DNA of 64,000 bases from Flaccisagitta enflata (Eukaryota; Chaetognatha; Sagittoidea; Aphragmophora). Both the position numbers and the translations under genes were made by a program. A model generated the notes under the pieces. The model ran no database searches. It had not been told where the DNA came from and worked only from the letters and a program-made list of their open reading frames with translations. The DNA is taken from assembly GCA_965153355.1 (NCBI GenBank), contig OZ231127.1, positions 41,230,001 through 41,294,000 of the forward strand, read 5' to 3'. Shown in pieces: positions 23,085-38,989 of this stretch (position 1 is its first letter; every line of letters starts with the position of its first letter).

Positions 23085-25167
23085 ATGTCCCGTCAGCAGT
23101 CTCGAGGCAGAGCCACGCGTGCGTCGGCGTCGTACGGATCCCTTGGATCTCCATCGACTCTTCAGCGACAGCTCTACTCGAGAAAGGATCTCACATCCAC
23201 AGCGTCGTTCGGAGCGGAGGAGGGAGGCTGTGGCGCTTCACAGCCTTCAATGGCGACAGTTCATTCTTGGCATAAAATGAATAAAGCGTCAACAAGATGA
23301 TGCGTTGGAAAAGCATCAACAACCATCCAACGCCGTTGATCACGCGTCGCTTCCTCCATTGGTGGTCATCAGAGATGGAGGTTCGCGGATACCGATCATC
23401 GACATCGACGGTTTATCCACCACTTCAGCAGCAGCGTCATCATCATCGGATTTGCCCCCATCGCCTCGCCAATTTTGTCTTGATTTCGGTCGCCCAGCGT
23501 CTCGTGATCAAGCGTCTGCAGCTGCAAGTCAATGCAGCGGGGGCGAAGAGAGAGAGAGACCGGTCAATGATGGAGCAAGAATGGAGGAGGAGGATGGAAA
23601 CAGAGAGAGGTGTTGGTGAATGGGAGGTGTGGTGGAGAAAGACATTGACCCGGAAGTGGACATAAAGACGCCGGAAGAGAAGCATCAATGGATGCAGGCA
23701 CGTTGGTGGTATCGTATCATCAGTCCGGACGTGGAGTATCTCTCCTCTTCAAAGGGTTTGAAAAACTTTCAGTGTGCTGCAACAAACCAGGCTCTCATGC
23801 GCTCATCATTAATCAAACAGAGCTTGGCTCGGAGACTCTGGAGCGCAAAATCCAAAGCAATAAAGGAAGGAGGAACATGATAAGGAGGTTGTCGCAAGTG
23901 TGGCGAGGAAGGATACGACTCAGAAGCCTCCTGCAGCTACCTTCATCGCAGCAACTTCCGTCGGTAGCATAACTCCACCAGCGGTATTTGTGCTGTTGCC
24001 GGCCCACTGGCTCACATCAGCGGCAATTCACTCTACAACAGCAGGAAGTCGTCAACAGCGCCCTGGATTGGTTCATCCCCCAAATCAGCAACAACAGGGT
24101 CCTCGTGACGTCACTCCCTCACAACCATCGAAGAGATCGCGCCGGGGAAAGACTCTAAAAAAGCGCAATGTACTGAGTCGACAAAAAGGGCCAGATTCCA
24201 AAAGCAACCCTCCTCAAAGCGCCTTCAGGCGCGCCCACTCGCAGCAACGCCCAAGGCCAAGGAGAAGCTTCAAGTGGTTCGTCGACGGCAACGTCAACAG
24301 CAACCCAGAAGCTGAATCAGGCGCCTGGGGCAGCGGCAGCAAAAGGGAAAAAGACCAAGAGAGCTGGAAGAAAGCACAAAGCAGCAGCCAAGGGAGGTTC
24401 TGCTTGCGGTGCTTCGGCGTCCGCTATTCAGCCTGAAGTCTCTGGTCAGCAGACGAGAGCGCCTTCCAACTCGCAGCCGTCAAACGCAGCGGTAGGAAGC
24501 AAGCAAGTTGGCGGTGCATCTGCATCTGTTAAAGCAAGCGTAGCGCCTCGTCAGCAAACAGAGTCTGCCCAAGGTTTGCAGCAAGTGCAAACCCTCCCCA
24601 CGTCGGATCAGCCTTGATCTCATGGACACCACATCGCCGAGTCATTGCTACGGGAAGCTGCTTCACTTACCTCAAATGCTCCATTAGGTGTGGTGAAGAA
24701 TTTAACATCAAGGCTTCCAAAGACTTCTTAGCGTCATCAATCCGCGTCAACGAGTTGAAGCGGCTCGTCAAATCTGAGAAGAGAGGATTCGTCGCAATAT
24801 CCAGAAGGAGAGAGACGGTGCTCGTCAGGCAGCAATGGCTGCGGACAATGAAAGGTGGTCAAAGGCAATAAGCCGAGTCGTGGAACTGGAGAAGCAGCGA
24901 AAGGAGAAGCAGGCCTGTGCGATGAAGGCTAAGAAGGAAGAGGAAGCTGTGGAACGCGCAAAGGCGGCTATGGCCGTGGACTTCACAACAGCGTCCGCCG
25001 TGCGTCCTAAATTTCGACTGGCGCCGAATTGCGATGCAGCATCTCCACCTTCAGCATCTTCTCCTGCACAAAAAGACGGTCAACAGATCCTTTCGCAAAA
25101 AGACGCTCCCAAGCCTGGAAATAAGAAAAATCGAACCAGGCCTTGGAAAAATCAGACCGCCAGTTAA
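23085..25167 (+). pseudogene. Second copy of the BEL post-integrase ORF, decayed
   Basis: This lies about 350 bp after the integrase stop. It opens with MSRQQSRG (compare MSQQNNQG in the minus-strand copy) and continues through several frame changes. Arg/Gln/Pro-rich segments include RPVNDGARMEEEDG, SQPSKRSRRGKTL and HSQQRPRPRRS. The end is best preserved: an Ala/Glu/Lys helix (AADNERWSKAISRVVELEKQ) followed by a Ser/Pro stretch and a basic tail with KPGNKKNRTRPWKN before TAA at 25165-25167. Order and composition match the minus-strand ORF, which is the argument for homology; pairwise identity looks low. Confidence 0.55.
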
Positions 25168-25225
25168 ATACTGATTAGTGCCACGCCCAGTTGCTGAACA
25201 TTCAACTTAACTACCAATTTGCAAC

Positions 25226-25634
25226 ATGGCGTGGAGCGCGCCGCCATTAACTGAGGATCGTCTTCCACCATCACATCCTCTCCAGCATCGATGGACAGGC
25301 CGGCAATGTCGGGGCGCAACCGGCGTGGGAATGGCGTCCGCGGGGCCCTGGCAGCAACGCCCGCGTAAGTGTCATGGTTTGGGAAAGGTTGAGGTTGAGT
25401 TTTTGTGGTAAATTTGAATCTGGGTAATGCGATGAGAACTGCTAATCAATCTGCCCCTATTCTTTCTCTTTCTTTATCTTCCCCTTAAGGGGAGATACAT
25501 TCTCAGGCAGCTGCACCACCTCGCCTTCGGTGCGGTCGCGAATTGACGACTTCATTCATCGCCTTTCGCCCACGGATTGACGAGGTGTTGGAGCCCCGGA
25601 ATGACCCGCTCGTCTCTGTAATGGAAAAGCGCAG
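25226..25634 (+). other. Exon-like segments downstream of the second BEL ORF
   Basis: An ATG-initiated open stretch (MAWSAPPLTEDR) from 25226 ends at a strong donor, CCGC|GTAAGTGTC (GT at 25365-25366). After a pyrimidine-rich run come AG acceptors at 25489 and 25506, then an open stretch including FIAFRPRIDEVLEP up to a second good donor CGCAG|GTATTG (GT at 25635-25636). A further acceptor TTTTTATTGCAG ends at 26569. The first donor is shared with the minus-strand element. Whether these belong to the element or to a host transcript is unclear. Confidence 0.4.
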
Positions 25635-25639
25635 GTATT

Positions 25640-27130
25640 GTAATTCGTTCCATGATGCTACTAATTCTTTTTACCTTACAGATTCATTTTTATATATAGT
25701 TAGTAACTTATTTATTTTGTCTTGTTTTGTTTGGTTCCTTGGAACATGTAAATTTTGTTGTGTTTGTTTTAGACATGGTCTTTTAATCATTGTGAATACT
25801 TTCGTATGACATGTTTTTAGTAGTATGCCCCTACTTATTATTTTCCACTCTCAAGTCAAAATCCAGAGCAGGTGCTCAGGCCGTTCCCCCTTCCCCCCTT
25901 TTCCCTTTAATTTTTACAGGACAGGCACCTCAACACTCTATGTGCCGCCTCGTTTCCATCCGCGTCATCGTTGATCGTTGAAAAATTTGCTGGTGGTGGA
26001 TCCTTTCCGGACGGGAGTCATCATTCGTGCAGTCGTCGATCTGTTGATAGTTAGGGTGGGGATATAAGAGGCGGTGGACGGGGGGGAGGGGCGGGGCAGT
26101 GTCTTTGTAAATTTTTTTCAAGGAAGGTAGTATCGGTTTTTTAGTAGGGTTTCCCCGACCGGAAACTAGATGTCGGATTTTTGAAATTCGTGAAATTCCA
26201 AAAATGGGGCAGAATGTTAGAAATGTATGTTCGTCCGTCAATTAAGTATGTGTGTTTTTCGTTTCTTTTGTGTGCTTTTGGCTTTTCCTCTTTTCTTATT
26301 ATTCAATGCCAATGTCTTTTGTTTCTTGCCATTTTTTATAATGAAGGCCAGATGGAGCACCATATGGGTGTGTCATGTATTTTGTGCCATTTGTTTTATT
26401 ACGTAGTCAAACATACGTAACTCGTCTTCGTCTTGTCCAATTTTTGGATTGATTAATTTTATTTATTTACGGCATTGCTTCCTAAAGTGATTGATTGATT
26501 TTTTTGTGATTGATTGAATGTGCCCTTGGAATTTGCTAATTTCAATAATCTCTCATCTTTTTATTGCAGATAAACTTATGAACGGACAATTTACGTTAGT
26601 TTGACATCGACAGACTGTGGGTTGAAACCAACGAAAGTGGGCCTAAAAGTAAGTTTTATAGACGCGTCTTGTTTTTAGTAACGTTGTTTTTATCTTGTAT
26701 TCCGGTCTGTTATTCTTGTTTTTTGCGTTTTTTGCATTTTTATCGCCGGATTTTAGTGTGGTTTTTATCGTTTGCCCGATCAGCTAACTATGGGGATGAT
26801 ATGGATGAATTTAATGGGATGGGCCGGGGCAGGGGCAGGTATTATCAAATGGCATGGGCTCTGAAGAAGATGAACATGTTGTTATGTGCTGTTTCTGTCC
26901 TTTATTGTGTCCTGTCTCGATTTCATGTTATCTTTTGCGTTTGCTGATCACCATTAACGCCCACTTTCCCTTTTATTTTATCCCCTCTCTTCAGTTGTTG
27001 AAATTTTTATGGAATAAACGAGACGATCGCCTTCCTATTTTCCAATCGGCCAACTTTCTTTCACCACAAGTCGTCAGTCAGATAGACGCTCATAGACAGT
27101 GCCAGTTGAAACTCGTGGGCGTAACTTATA
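25640..27130. other. AT-rich sequence between the second BEL element and duplication copy B2
   Basis: No gene supported. A G-rich run (GGACGGGGGGGAGGGGCGGGG, about 26076-26096) precedes TGTCTTTG and could be a polypurine tract and LTR start for the plus-strand element. No second LTR is available to prove it. A short tract near 27083 (TAGACGCTCA) loosely resembles the end of the minus-strand LTR. Confidence 0.4.
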
Positions 27131-27783
27131 CCCTTGACAAATTGGTTGGTTTCACCGGTCAGTTTGGAACTTCCAGCAAAAACACAGTAGAATGACGCCA
27201 ATTGAAAGAAGAGATTAGGAGTCAGTGGTTGACATTCTTTAGACTTTTTTTGTGTAACCCTGCTAGAAATTACATAATTCAAACTTACCTTAACACTTAG
27301 ACTCTTAATAAGTAATTTATAAAGCATCTACAGACTTTTTCTGATCCCAGTTCGCCTAATTTTGAGAGGGGTGTTATATGTTTGTCCGACTGTCTCTCGA
27401 CTTTTTTTTCTGGGTTAGATGGAATTTGTGACTTTCTCAATGTTATGGAGGCATGGGGCATCATGCATCATACTTTGTTCAAGTCACCAGAAATTTAGTA
27501 TTGAGTTAGAAATTCAGAAATTCAAAAAAATAAGTCTCTGGCAACGTCTCCTAAAACTGCTCCTAATCTCTTTGAACTTTCATCCACGAGACTTCATTAC
27601 GCCTAAGACTAAAAGTCATCTAAATGATTCTCATACGCTTAAGTGATTATGACGCAAGGTTGTGTTTTCCGTTTCTCTTAAATTTTTGTTGAATCATACT
27701 TCTTTTTGTATATTCACGGATCCTGCTCATCTTGTTCATATAAGCAAGCATTGTCATCCGTCCCTGCCACTTTCCTCATTTTG

Positions 27784-27847
<64 letters not shown>

Positions 27848-29454
27848 TGTTGTGAACTAGATATTCGCACATGCCCTTTCACAAGTCACAGCTCCAAGTT
27901 GGAGCAAGTGGCGGTAAGAGGGGGGATAGGAGGAAGAGGAAGAGGAGGAAGTGGAAGAAGAAGATGAAGATTCATAGGAGGAGCCGGGTTAGAGAGTGTG
28001 AAAACAGACGAGAAACGAGGAGGCATAAAAGTGATAAAGACATAGAAAACTACTTCGAGGGTTCATTCTCATGGGAAAAATCTTTTTGCTCTTTTGCAAA
28101 CCATGCCAAAATTGCTCTACAGTGCCACTGTCAGTGGGAGGAACGAAGACTTATTCAACGGTACCTGTTTGGCCTCAACAAGAACGACTAAGGAAAATGT
28201 TGTATGATGTATGCCCCAAGTGACAAGTAACCTGGGGTTACAATATTGTTTTGGATGGGTAGAAGAAGACAGGGGCTCAAAATTGCGTTTAACACTTTTC
28301 AACTCGACCCCTTTGGATAAATGGACCACATGGACGTACAAAGCCTCTGAAAGAGGCCTATAAGAGGTCATATCCGTCCATCATTCATGAGTCAAAACTG
28401 TTCCCGCACTTGGACGAACCCTTTATGAGAGAGAAGATGGTAATGCCTTTTTCAATCTTCCCACTCTTCCACTTAATTACGACAAATTTTTTCAGTTTTT
28501 TTTTATTCGCTCATAAAATCTCCGAAGCGGGTGTGATTTTATGGTCGCCTGAAAAGGGAACGATGATGTACACACGTTTCAGTTAATGAGCTGCTTTCAC
28601 CATCATGAATGACAGTTGCGTGTGTGACCATGTCTCATTTTTTACGATAAATCCAAATTTCGTAAAATGTGCCCATTTTGACATTCCATTTCCTTTTTTT
28701 TAAATCGGCAGTCGCTGAAATTGGTAACCATCCGGAGACGTGACCTTTCGGAAAAGTAACATGGACAACACTGATAGTCTTTAGCTAAAATTTATTAATT
28801 CTAGGAGAATTGACTTGGGAGCCATGACAATAAAACATCGATACTCTTTTGCTATGATTGGTTACCTTTGGGAGAAGTGACTTGGGAGCAATGGCGATGA
28901 AGCACTGATAATCTGTTGTATCCCATGAAGATGTTTGTACCAATCCCGACGTTCCAAAATGCAGATTTCGCCACACTCGAAATTCTGATGAAAACAAACA
29001 GATGATAAAGAATGAACATTGTGTAATGATCCATTGAAACAACGAGTCACGGTGAATCCATACTATGTCTCTGAACGCGAGCGATGAAGAACGCCAAAGA
29101 GAAGATGCCCTCTCCAACGTTGGTCTGGAAACTCTGGATTAGGGCGTATCAACAGGAAATTAGGGGTTAACATTTTTTTACGCAGCATAAACGGAAGTGA
29201 ATGGTCGCGTCGCTACGGCGAATTGCCATGAAATGAGCTGCCAACAAGACTTTTAAGTCGGATGCAACACGACTTTATACCACGCCAAACAGTCGATAAG
29301 TCCTTCCCTGTTTACTTATTGAAGCATTTTATTACCACTGCCAAAATTACACATTAGACCAAATACCTTTGTGGCCTTCTCTCTTAATGCGGCTACATGC
29401 CCCTGCCCAATCGTATACGACTGATGAAGCCGCTCATCCGGCCTTGTTAAAGAA

Positions 29455-29685
29455 ACAAGGCCGGATGAGCGGCTACCTTAGTCGCGTGCGGGTGGGCAGG
29501 GGCAGTATTTGAGTTACTAAACTTGGCAAGTGCAGTGAGGCCAAAGACCGCAAAAACATAAAAAGTAAAATATAGGGACCGACCGACCAACAAACCGTCC
29601 GACTGACTGACTGTCCGACTGACTGACCGACCGACCGACCGACCGACGGACAAAGCGGGGTGTAGTGCCGCGTAGCACGCGACTA
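29455..29685 (+). mobile_element. Hairpin-ended short element (B2 copy)
   Basis: Counterpart of 5833-6071, with small changes in the GACC tract. The 5'-5' palindrome with a reversed fragment lies just left of it. Confidence 0.8.
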
Positions 29686-30067
29686 AAGAAATTGGCTCTT
29701 TTTTGAGTTTTTTTTTTGGAAAAGAGGGAACCAATTGAAAAGAGATGCATTCGCTTTGCTGAGGCTTCAAGAATCGATGTGTGCATGCGAAAGTTTGGAA
29801 GTGCCAAGCCCTAAAACCATCATCACTTTCAAACTTGTTCATCCGTAAATTTACCGTCAAACACAAAATACGCCAGAATAAAGAAAGAGGATGAGAAAGG
29901 AAAAATACATGAAAACATGAAAGAAAACAGAGAATATAAGAGTAAGAGAGAAAAAAGAAAAACAGAAAGTTGATACAGGAGAGTGAGAGAAAAAAAGAAA
30001 GAAAGAATGAAGGAAAAGAATAAAGAAAAAAGAAAAAAGAAAAAGAATAAAGAACAGGTCGCCCAAG

Positions 30068-30623
30068 GGCAATATATGGTCAGCGATACCCTTTGCCCTG
30101 TTTGAGTGATTGTGAGTTGGAGTGAGGGAAGCAGGGCAGCAGCCCCAAGGACGAAGTCCTGTAGAACACAGGGGACTTTCTGTTCGTCCTGCCTTACTTG
30201 GAAGAGATGCTACAGAGGGTTGACTGAAGGCCTCAAGAGCTTAAATTGAGGTCTAAGAAGGCATGATAAGGCCTGAGAATAATTGGAAGCTTGAGAGGCT
30301 AACTTGAGGCCTAATTTGAGGCATGAGAGGACAGGTTTGAGGCATGGGAATTTCGATTTGAGGCCTGTGAGGCTTAGTTTGAGGTCTGCCAGGTTTGAGG
30401 CTTGAGAGGTCATTTGAGACCCGAGAGGCTGGATTTGAGGCCTGAGAGGCTGAATATGAGGCCTGAGAGAGGTTGGATTTGAGCCTGAGTCGGACGGAGG
30501 CCTGAGAGGCCAGATTTGAGGCCTGAGGGCCTGATGGGAGACGCACGAACGAACGGATGAAGACGGACGAACAAAAGTCCCCCTGTGTTCTACAGGACTT
30601 TCTCCTTCGAAGCCGCTGCCCAA
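30068..30623 (+). mobile_element. Inverted-repeat-framed minisatellite element (B2 copy, deletion-rich)
   Basis: Counterpart of 6466-7034. Many small deletions are scattered through the leader, arms and minisatellite relative to B1, for example CAGCAGCCCCAAGGACGAAG against CAGCGGCCCCGAAGGGGACG. Net loss is about 29 bp between matched points. Confidence 0.75.
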
Positions 30624-30732
30624 AAAGAAAAAAAGAAAAAGAAAAGAAAAAGAGAAAAGGAAAAGAAAAAGGAAAAAGAAAAAAAGAAAAAGAAAAAAAA
30701 AGCAAGAAAGCAAAAAAGAAAATAAAAAGAAA

Positions 30733-30764
<32 letters not shown>

Positions 30765-30795
30765 GAAAAAAAGAAAAAGAAAGAAAAAGAAAGTC
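30624..30795. repeat. (AAAAAG)n purine tract (B2)
   Basis: A-rich GAAAAA repeats following the minisatellite element; counterpart of 7035-7205. Confidence 0.9.
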
Positions 30796-30809
30796 ATCCA
30801 AGGATCGCA

Positions 30810-31230
30810 CATGGTCAGCGGTACCCGATGCCCTGCTTGGAGTGATTAGCTGAAGAAGTAGAGTGAGAGCAGGGCAGCGGCCCCAAAGGGCCGATGTCCT
30901 GTAGGACACAGGGGTGAATTTCCATACGTCCTGAGAGGGCATTTATGAGGCCTTAGTGGTAATTTTCCATGATATTCAATGGGAATTTTGCATTTTAATC
31001 AATTTCTCACCAATTTGCCATGTTATCCAATAGGAACTTTATATTTTTCTTAGTTTTCATCAATTTTCCATGATATTCAATGGGAAGTTTGCATTTTGTC
31101 AATTTCCATTTTATTTGATGGGAATTTGAGGCTTGAGAAGCTTGGGGGGGGGGACATATGGACAGACGGATGGACGTATGGAAATTCACCCCTGTGTCCT
31201 ACAGGATATCGGCCTTTTGGGGCCGCTGCC
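30810..31230 (+). mobile_element. Inverted-repeat-framed minisatellite element (B2 copy of the second)
   Basis: Counterpart of 7222-7642, with the same 60 bp arms and the same TTTTCCATGATATTCAATGG core. Very little change from B1, in contrast to its deletion-rich neighbour. Confidence 0.8.
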
Positions 31231-31375
31231 CAAAAAGTAAAAAGAAAAAAGAAAAAAGAAAAAAAGAAAAAAGAAAAAAGAAAAAGAAAGAAAAAAGAAA
31301 AAAGAAAAAATAAAAAATAAAAAATAAAATATAAAAAAAAAAAAAAAACAAAACAAACAAAAAAACAAAAAAAAA

Positions 31376-31890
31376 CAAGGCCAAGTTATGGCCAATAAGT
31401 GCGCCTCGCTTGATTGAGAATATGTGAATCAACGTTTTTAATGAATGAATGAATGAATGAATGAATGAATCTTGAAAAGGCTGGATAAACGGCTACTCCA
31501 GCGGCGCGTGGGTAGGCAAGGGTTGTATTTGAGGAAAGTAAGAACAAACAAGCGATCAAACAAGCAAATAAACAGAAGAACAAACACACAAACAACCAAA
31601 CAAACCAATAAACCAATAAACGAACAGATGAACAAATGAACAAACGAACAAATGAACAAACGAACAAATGAACAAAGGAACGAACAAACGAACAAACAAT
31701 CAATCAAACAAACAAACAAACAAACAAACAAACAAACAAACAAACAAACAAACAAACAAACAAACAAACAAACAAACAAACAAAAAAAAACAAACAAACA
31801 AACAAAAATCACAAAAAAAAAAAAAAACCACCAAAAAACAACCAAAAACACACAAACACACAAACACAAAAACACAAACAAAAACAAAAA
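31376..31890 (+). mobile_element. Hairpin-element fragments and (AAAC)n (B2)
   Basis: Counterpart of 7757-8262. The AAAC-type tract is of different length and internal structure. Confidence 0.5.
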
Positions 31891-32205
31891 CTGATCGATG
31901 GATGGCTGAAAGAAAGGATTCACATTGGGAATAGTATCAAGAATTCTACATCTACACTTGTGTGTTATCTTTGCACTTTGACAATTCTCTAGGTGATCGC
32001 GAGTACCGTGGGAGTACTTGTATTTGAACCAACATCCTATCTTATCTTAGCCCTTTTACTTTTATTTTCTCCCTCCTTTTTTTCCCAAGTTCTCTTTTTC
32101 ACTTTGGAAGTAATGGAACATTTTCTCTCTTTTTCCTTTGCCTCACTCAATTTTCTTTTCTACGCCGAAGAGGAACAAAAGAGGAAAACGATGAATGCCA
32201 CTTTG

Positions 32206-33878
<1,673 letters not shown>

Positions 33879-34129
33879 TGTTGTAAACTGATAGACGAAA
33901 AAACATGTTAGGAAAATGGGTGTTGTTATATCGCTGCCAGTTCAGTGGCTGATTAATTCTTATGGTTTTTCAGATGAAGATGATGAGTTGTTGGATGTGT
34001 GTGGAACGCATAAAAATTCTGCCTCGTGGACTCACCGGAAGCAGAAACTCTCATGTTGTAAGTAAAGTAACACTAAAAGTAGTAATACTATTGATAGCAA
34101 AGTAATACTCACAGTGTTCCTAAAATTTT

Positions 34130-34302
34130 TAGTCGCAGACACGCGACTATACACCTTGCTGACTTGCTGTCGGCCTGTCGGTCGGTCTCTCGGTCGGTCC
34201 ATTGGTCGGTCCGTTCATCGGTTTTTTTTTAATGTTAGTAGCTTTTAGCTATACTGCCACTGCCCACCCATCCGCGACTGGGGTCTGCGTATACGGCCTT
34301 GT
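34130..34302 (-). mobile_element. Hairpin-ended short element, reversed (B2 copy)
   Basis: Counterpart of 10589-10762. Confidence 0.75.
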
Positions 34303-34547
34303 TTTGATAAGATATTCGTTTTTAGGAGAGATAAGTGTTCATGAGCGTATAAGAAGAGAGGCGTGTGAGATCTGCTGCAACACAGTGTTTTTTCGCCCAA
34401 CGCTTCGCTGAAAATTGTTTCTACATAAATTGTGGCAGAAAATGGCATAATTGGCAAAAAGAGGCGACAGCTTACGCGATATTCTTGGCAATGGACCACA
34501 GAAGAAAATGGAATAATGGACCAAAACGGAAACGACACTCGGTTGCG

Positions 34548-36260
<1,713 letters not shown>

Positions 36261-36347
36261 TTCATACAGAATTCGCAAATACGGATAGTGCAAAGAATCA
36301 TTGCCAAAGATACATTAACACACACTATCACACACACTTGTACTTAT

Positions 36348-36434
<87 letters not shown>

Positions 36435-36968
36435 GGCGTATGGGAAGGGATGTTAGCTGATGTCCGATACCACTTGCTAACAGCTACTACTTGACACCAC
36501 TCTCTGTCGAACACCACTTACTTAAATTGGACACAAATTCAAGCTTAGACTGAGAAGAAATGAAAATTATGGCTGAATACAGGTGATTCTCTCTTTTTTT
36601 TTCCTTTTTTTTTTTTTTGCTCAAAAGAATCGATAATGATTCTGTTTTCGTTTTTTTGTAAGATGATGGTGAATTTTTTTCTACCATACGCATTTTGTCG
36701 GACACAGATAAAAGCCTGACGGCCCTGGCGATAAGAGAACGCTTACACATATGGAGTACGCACACACAAACAAACACAGGAGCAGCAAAGCGAAGGGCAC
36801 CTATCAAATGGGAACATACGCCCAATCGAGCAAATCAAATGGGCAAAGGACTGGATGGTGATGGCTGATGCAGATGAGGGATATAAAAGATAAAGAAAAA
36901 GAAAAAGAAGAAGAAGAAGAAGAAGAAAAAGAAAAAAAAAAGAAAAAGAAAAAGAAGAAGAAGAAGAA

Positions 36969-37000
<32 letters not shown>

Positions 37001-37956
37001 AGAGGCAGAAGAAGAAGAAGAAGAAGAAGAAGAAGAAGAAGAAGAAGAAAAAGAAGAAGAAACAGAAGTAGGGGAGTACGAGATTCAGGAGAAAATCACT
37101 TTTTTCAAAATATCACTCTTGCTACCAGATAAACATGTGAGTAGGGCTTAGATAAGATGTTAGAAACTTTTTTCAGCTCAATCGGTTGAAAAAAACCCCT
37201 CGGATTGCTTAAAAAATCGATTTTTCTATGATTTTAAGCGTTTTTGCTTGCTATTTTTGGCAAAAAAATGTTTTAATCTAATTCTTAAGCTATATTTCAA
37301 CTTTAAAACTAAAAAATGTACCTGAAATAGTGAAAGGACCCTGCCAGTCAAAGAATTGGACAAAAAAAAATCATTTTTTTGCCAAAAATGGATCTTTTAA
37401 ACACTAAAAAGTGTTATTTTGCTGAAAATTCTTTTTGAGACTGTCTGCCTCTTTCAGTTTTACTTTTTTCTCTCCTCTCTTACTTTTACTCCCCTCTCAT
37501 ATTTCTCCACTATCACTGTCCCATCTCTCATTATGAATGGACTGTAGAGGTTCTAGTTGGCTATTATTTGATGGAGCCACTTTTTGGCTTTCTATTGGAT
37601 CAGCAACCTAGACCAACTCATTTGGCTCTTCGAAGTATCCTTCAAAATTTGTACAAACAAATGATGGAACCAATCCCAGGTTTGAAATTCAGCTCAGTTG
37701 AGAGGCATGCTCTTCCAGCTCTTGAGGATGGATTTGGAAGAAAGTACAAACAAGAATAGACGGAGTCTTTTTGCAAGCATTTTGAGCAGTACGATGTCAA
37801 TAAACTGCAATGCAAATCTTGATGAAACAGCTTGCTGCAACTCTGTCAAGGCAACAAGGAATTCAGTATGAATTTGGTCCAGAATATCTGGAATACTCAG
37901 CAAAGAAAGCAGCAGGAACATTGGGAGAGACACACTTAAAGCCTCTGTCAGAAATC
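36261..37956. repeat. Tandem duplication, second unit (1696 bp)
   Basis: Second unit of the tandem repeat. It leads into TTCACTGAAG at 37957, where the gene resumes. The four bases TTCA at both breakpoints are microhomology. It shares variants with unit one (for example GATAAGAGAACGC) that B1 lacks (GATAACAGAACGT), yet keeps TTTTTGGCAAAAAAATG as in B1, where unit one has a deletion. Confidence 0.95.
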
Positions 37957-38985
37957 TTCACTGAAGAACAGCTTAAGACCATCCCTGTTGATAACAAAGT
38001 TGGAGAAAATTATTTTGGACATCTTTTTCAACAGCTAAGAAGCAAGGGAGGCTCTGCTTTCCAAGCTATCAGTGACAGACTTGTGCTAAAAATAAGTTCA
38101 GATCTTGCCTTTGGTAATGAGGGAGCCAACATGTTGAAGGACAAGGAGCTCAAGGCCAAACAGAAAGAAGTTCATCAAATTGAAGCAGATTTTTCAAAGT
38201 CTCAGAAAGAGATCATGAAAGCAAAGTTGGCCTTGACAGACAGTGAAGCAGATAATTTTTGGCCAAATCTCTTACCAGCTTAACTGATTTCGTTGTGTGC
38301 AAAGTATATTGCACCGCTCTCATCTCAATCTGAGGTTAAAAAGTGCTATGACAGAATCAAAAAGCTAAGTGAGGCAGATCAGTTGGCTATTCTGCGCAGA
38401 GAAGTTAAGTTGAAAAAGTCTTTGTTTTCAGAAATGCCCAATGATTTTATTTATTTCAAGCAGTACAATATCACAGCCAAACAGATGTATGAAAATCTGC
38501 TTGCTTTGCACACAGTTGACCCATCTGACCAAAAGGTCATTACTGTAGAAGATGTCTATGTAGCTTCTGATTCAGTAGGTACTCAGTCTGCCAATAAGCA
38601 AGCCAAGAGGTCTAAGGTACCTGTGGAGGAGCCTCTAAAAGACTTCAATTGGCCATTACAGGAAGAAGAATTTGTTGTCACATTGCAAGAAGATGGCTGG
38701 AACCTTGGTTCTGTGCAATCTTACAATCAGCAACAAGATAGCATTTGTGTGCAAGCTCTCACTACTCTAAAAACAAGAGCAAAGGATGATCAAGGAAAAA
38801 CATATTGGATCTATCCAATGATGAAGTTTTGGATGACTTTGAAAGGAAACGCATACTTGAAATCAGGCCTTTAATAACCTTGGCTAAAAATGTAAAAAAA
38901 AAAAAAAATTGGTTTTTGCCCTTCTCAACCGTGAGGTCATTGAGTCCATGTGGAGACAACTGATTGGCTCAGATTGGGCAGAATA
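37500..38985 (+). pseudogene. Unrecognised intronless gene, broken by a stop and frameshifts
   Basis: Not assigned to a named family. Clear coding-like blocks run in order: YYLMEPLFGFLLDQQPRP (about 37560); a TAG at 37757-37759; a frame change; then 37810-38283 with YEFGPEYLEYSAKKAAGTL and a Lys/Glu helix LKDKELKAKQKEVHQIEADF. A short frame slip around TTTTTGG at 38257-38283 produces a stop, after which the first frame resumes at 38293 with LAILRREVKLKKSLFSEMPN. A C-terminal block follows with EEEFVVTLQEDGWNLGSVQS and RAKDDQGKTYWIYP. Another slip near 38815 leads to ILEIRPLITLAKNV and VFALLNREVIESMW. The C-terminal block has an SH3/Tudor-like feel, and the whole resembles uncharacterised proteins of animal mobile elements; both are impressions. 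A-rich tracts mark the slips, so sequencing error is an alternative to decay. Confidence 0.6.
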
Positions 38986-38989
38986 ATGG

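Noticed and set aside
37500-38985. First thought of a PARP-type or other named enzyme for the unrecognised gene
   Set aside because: No catalytic or zinc-finger motif of such families is visible; left unnamed.
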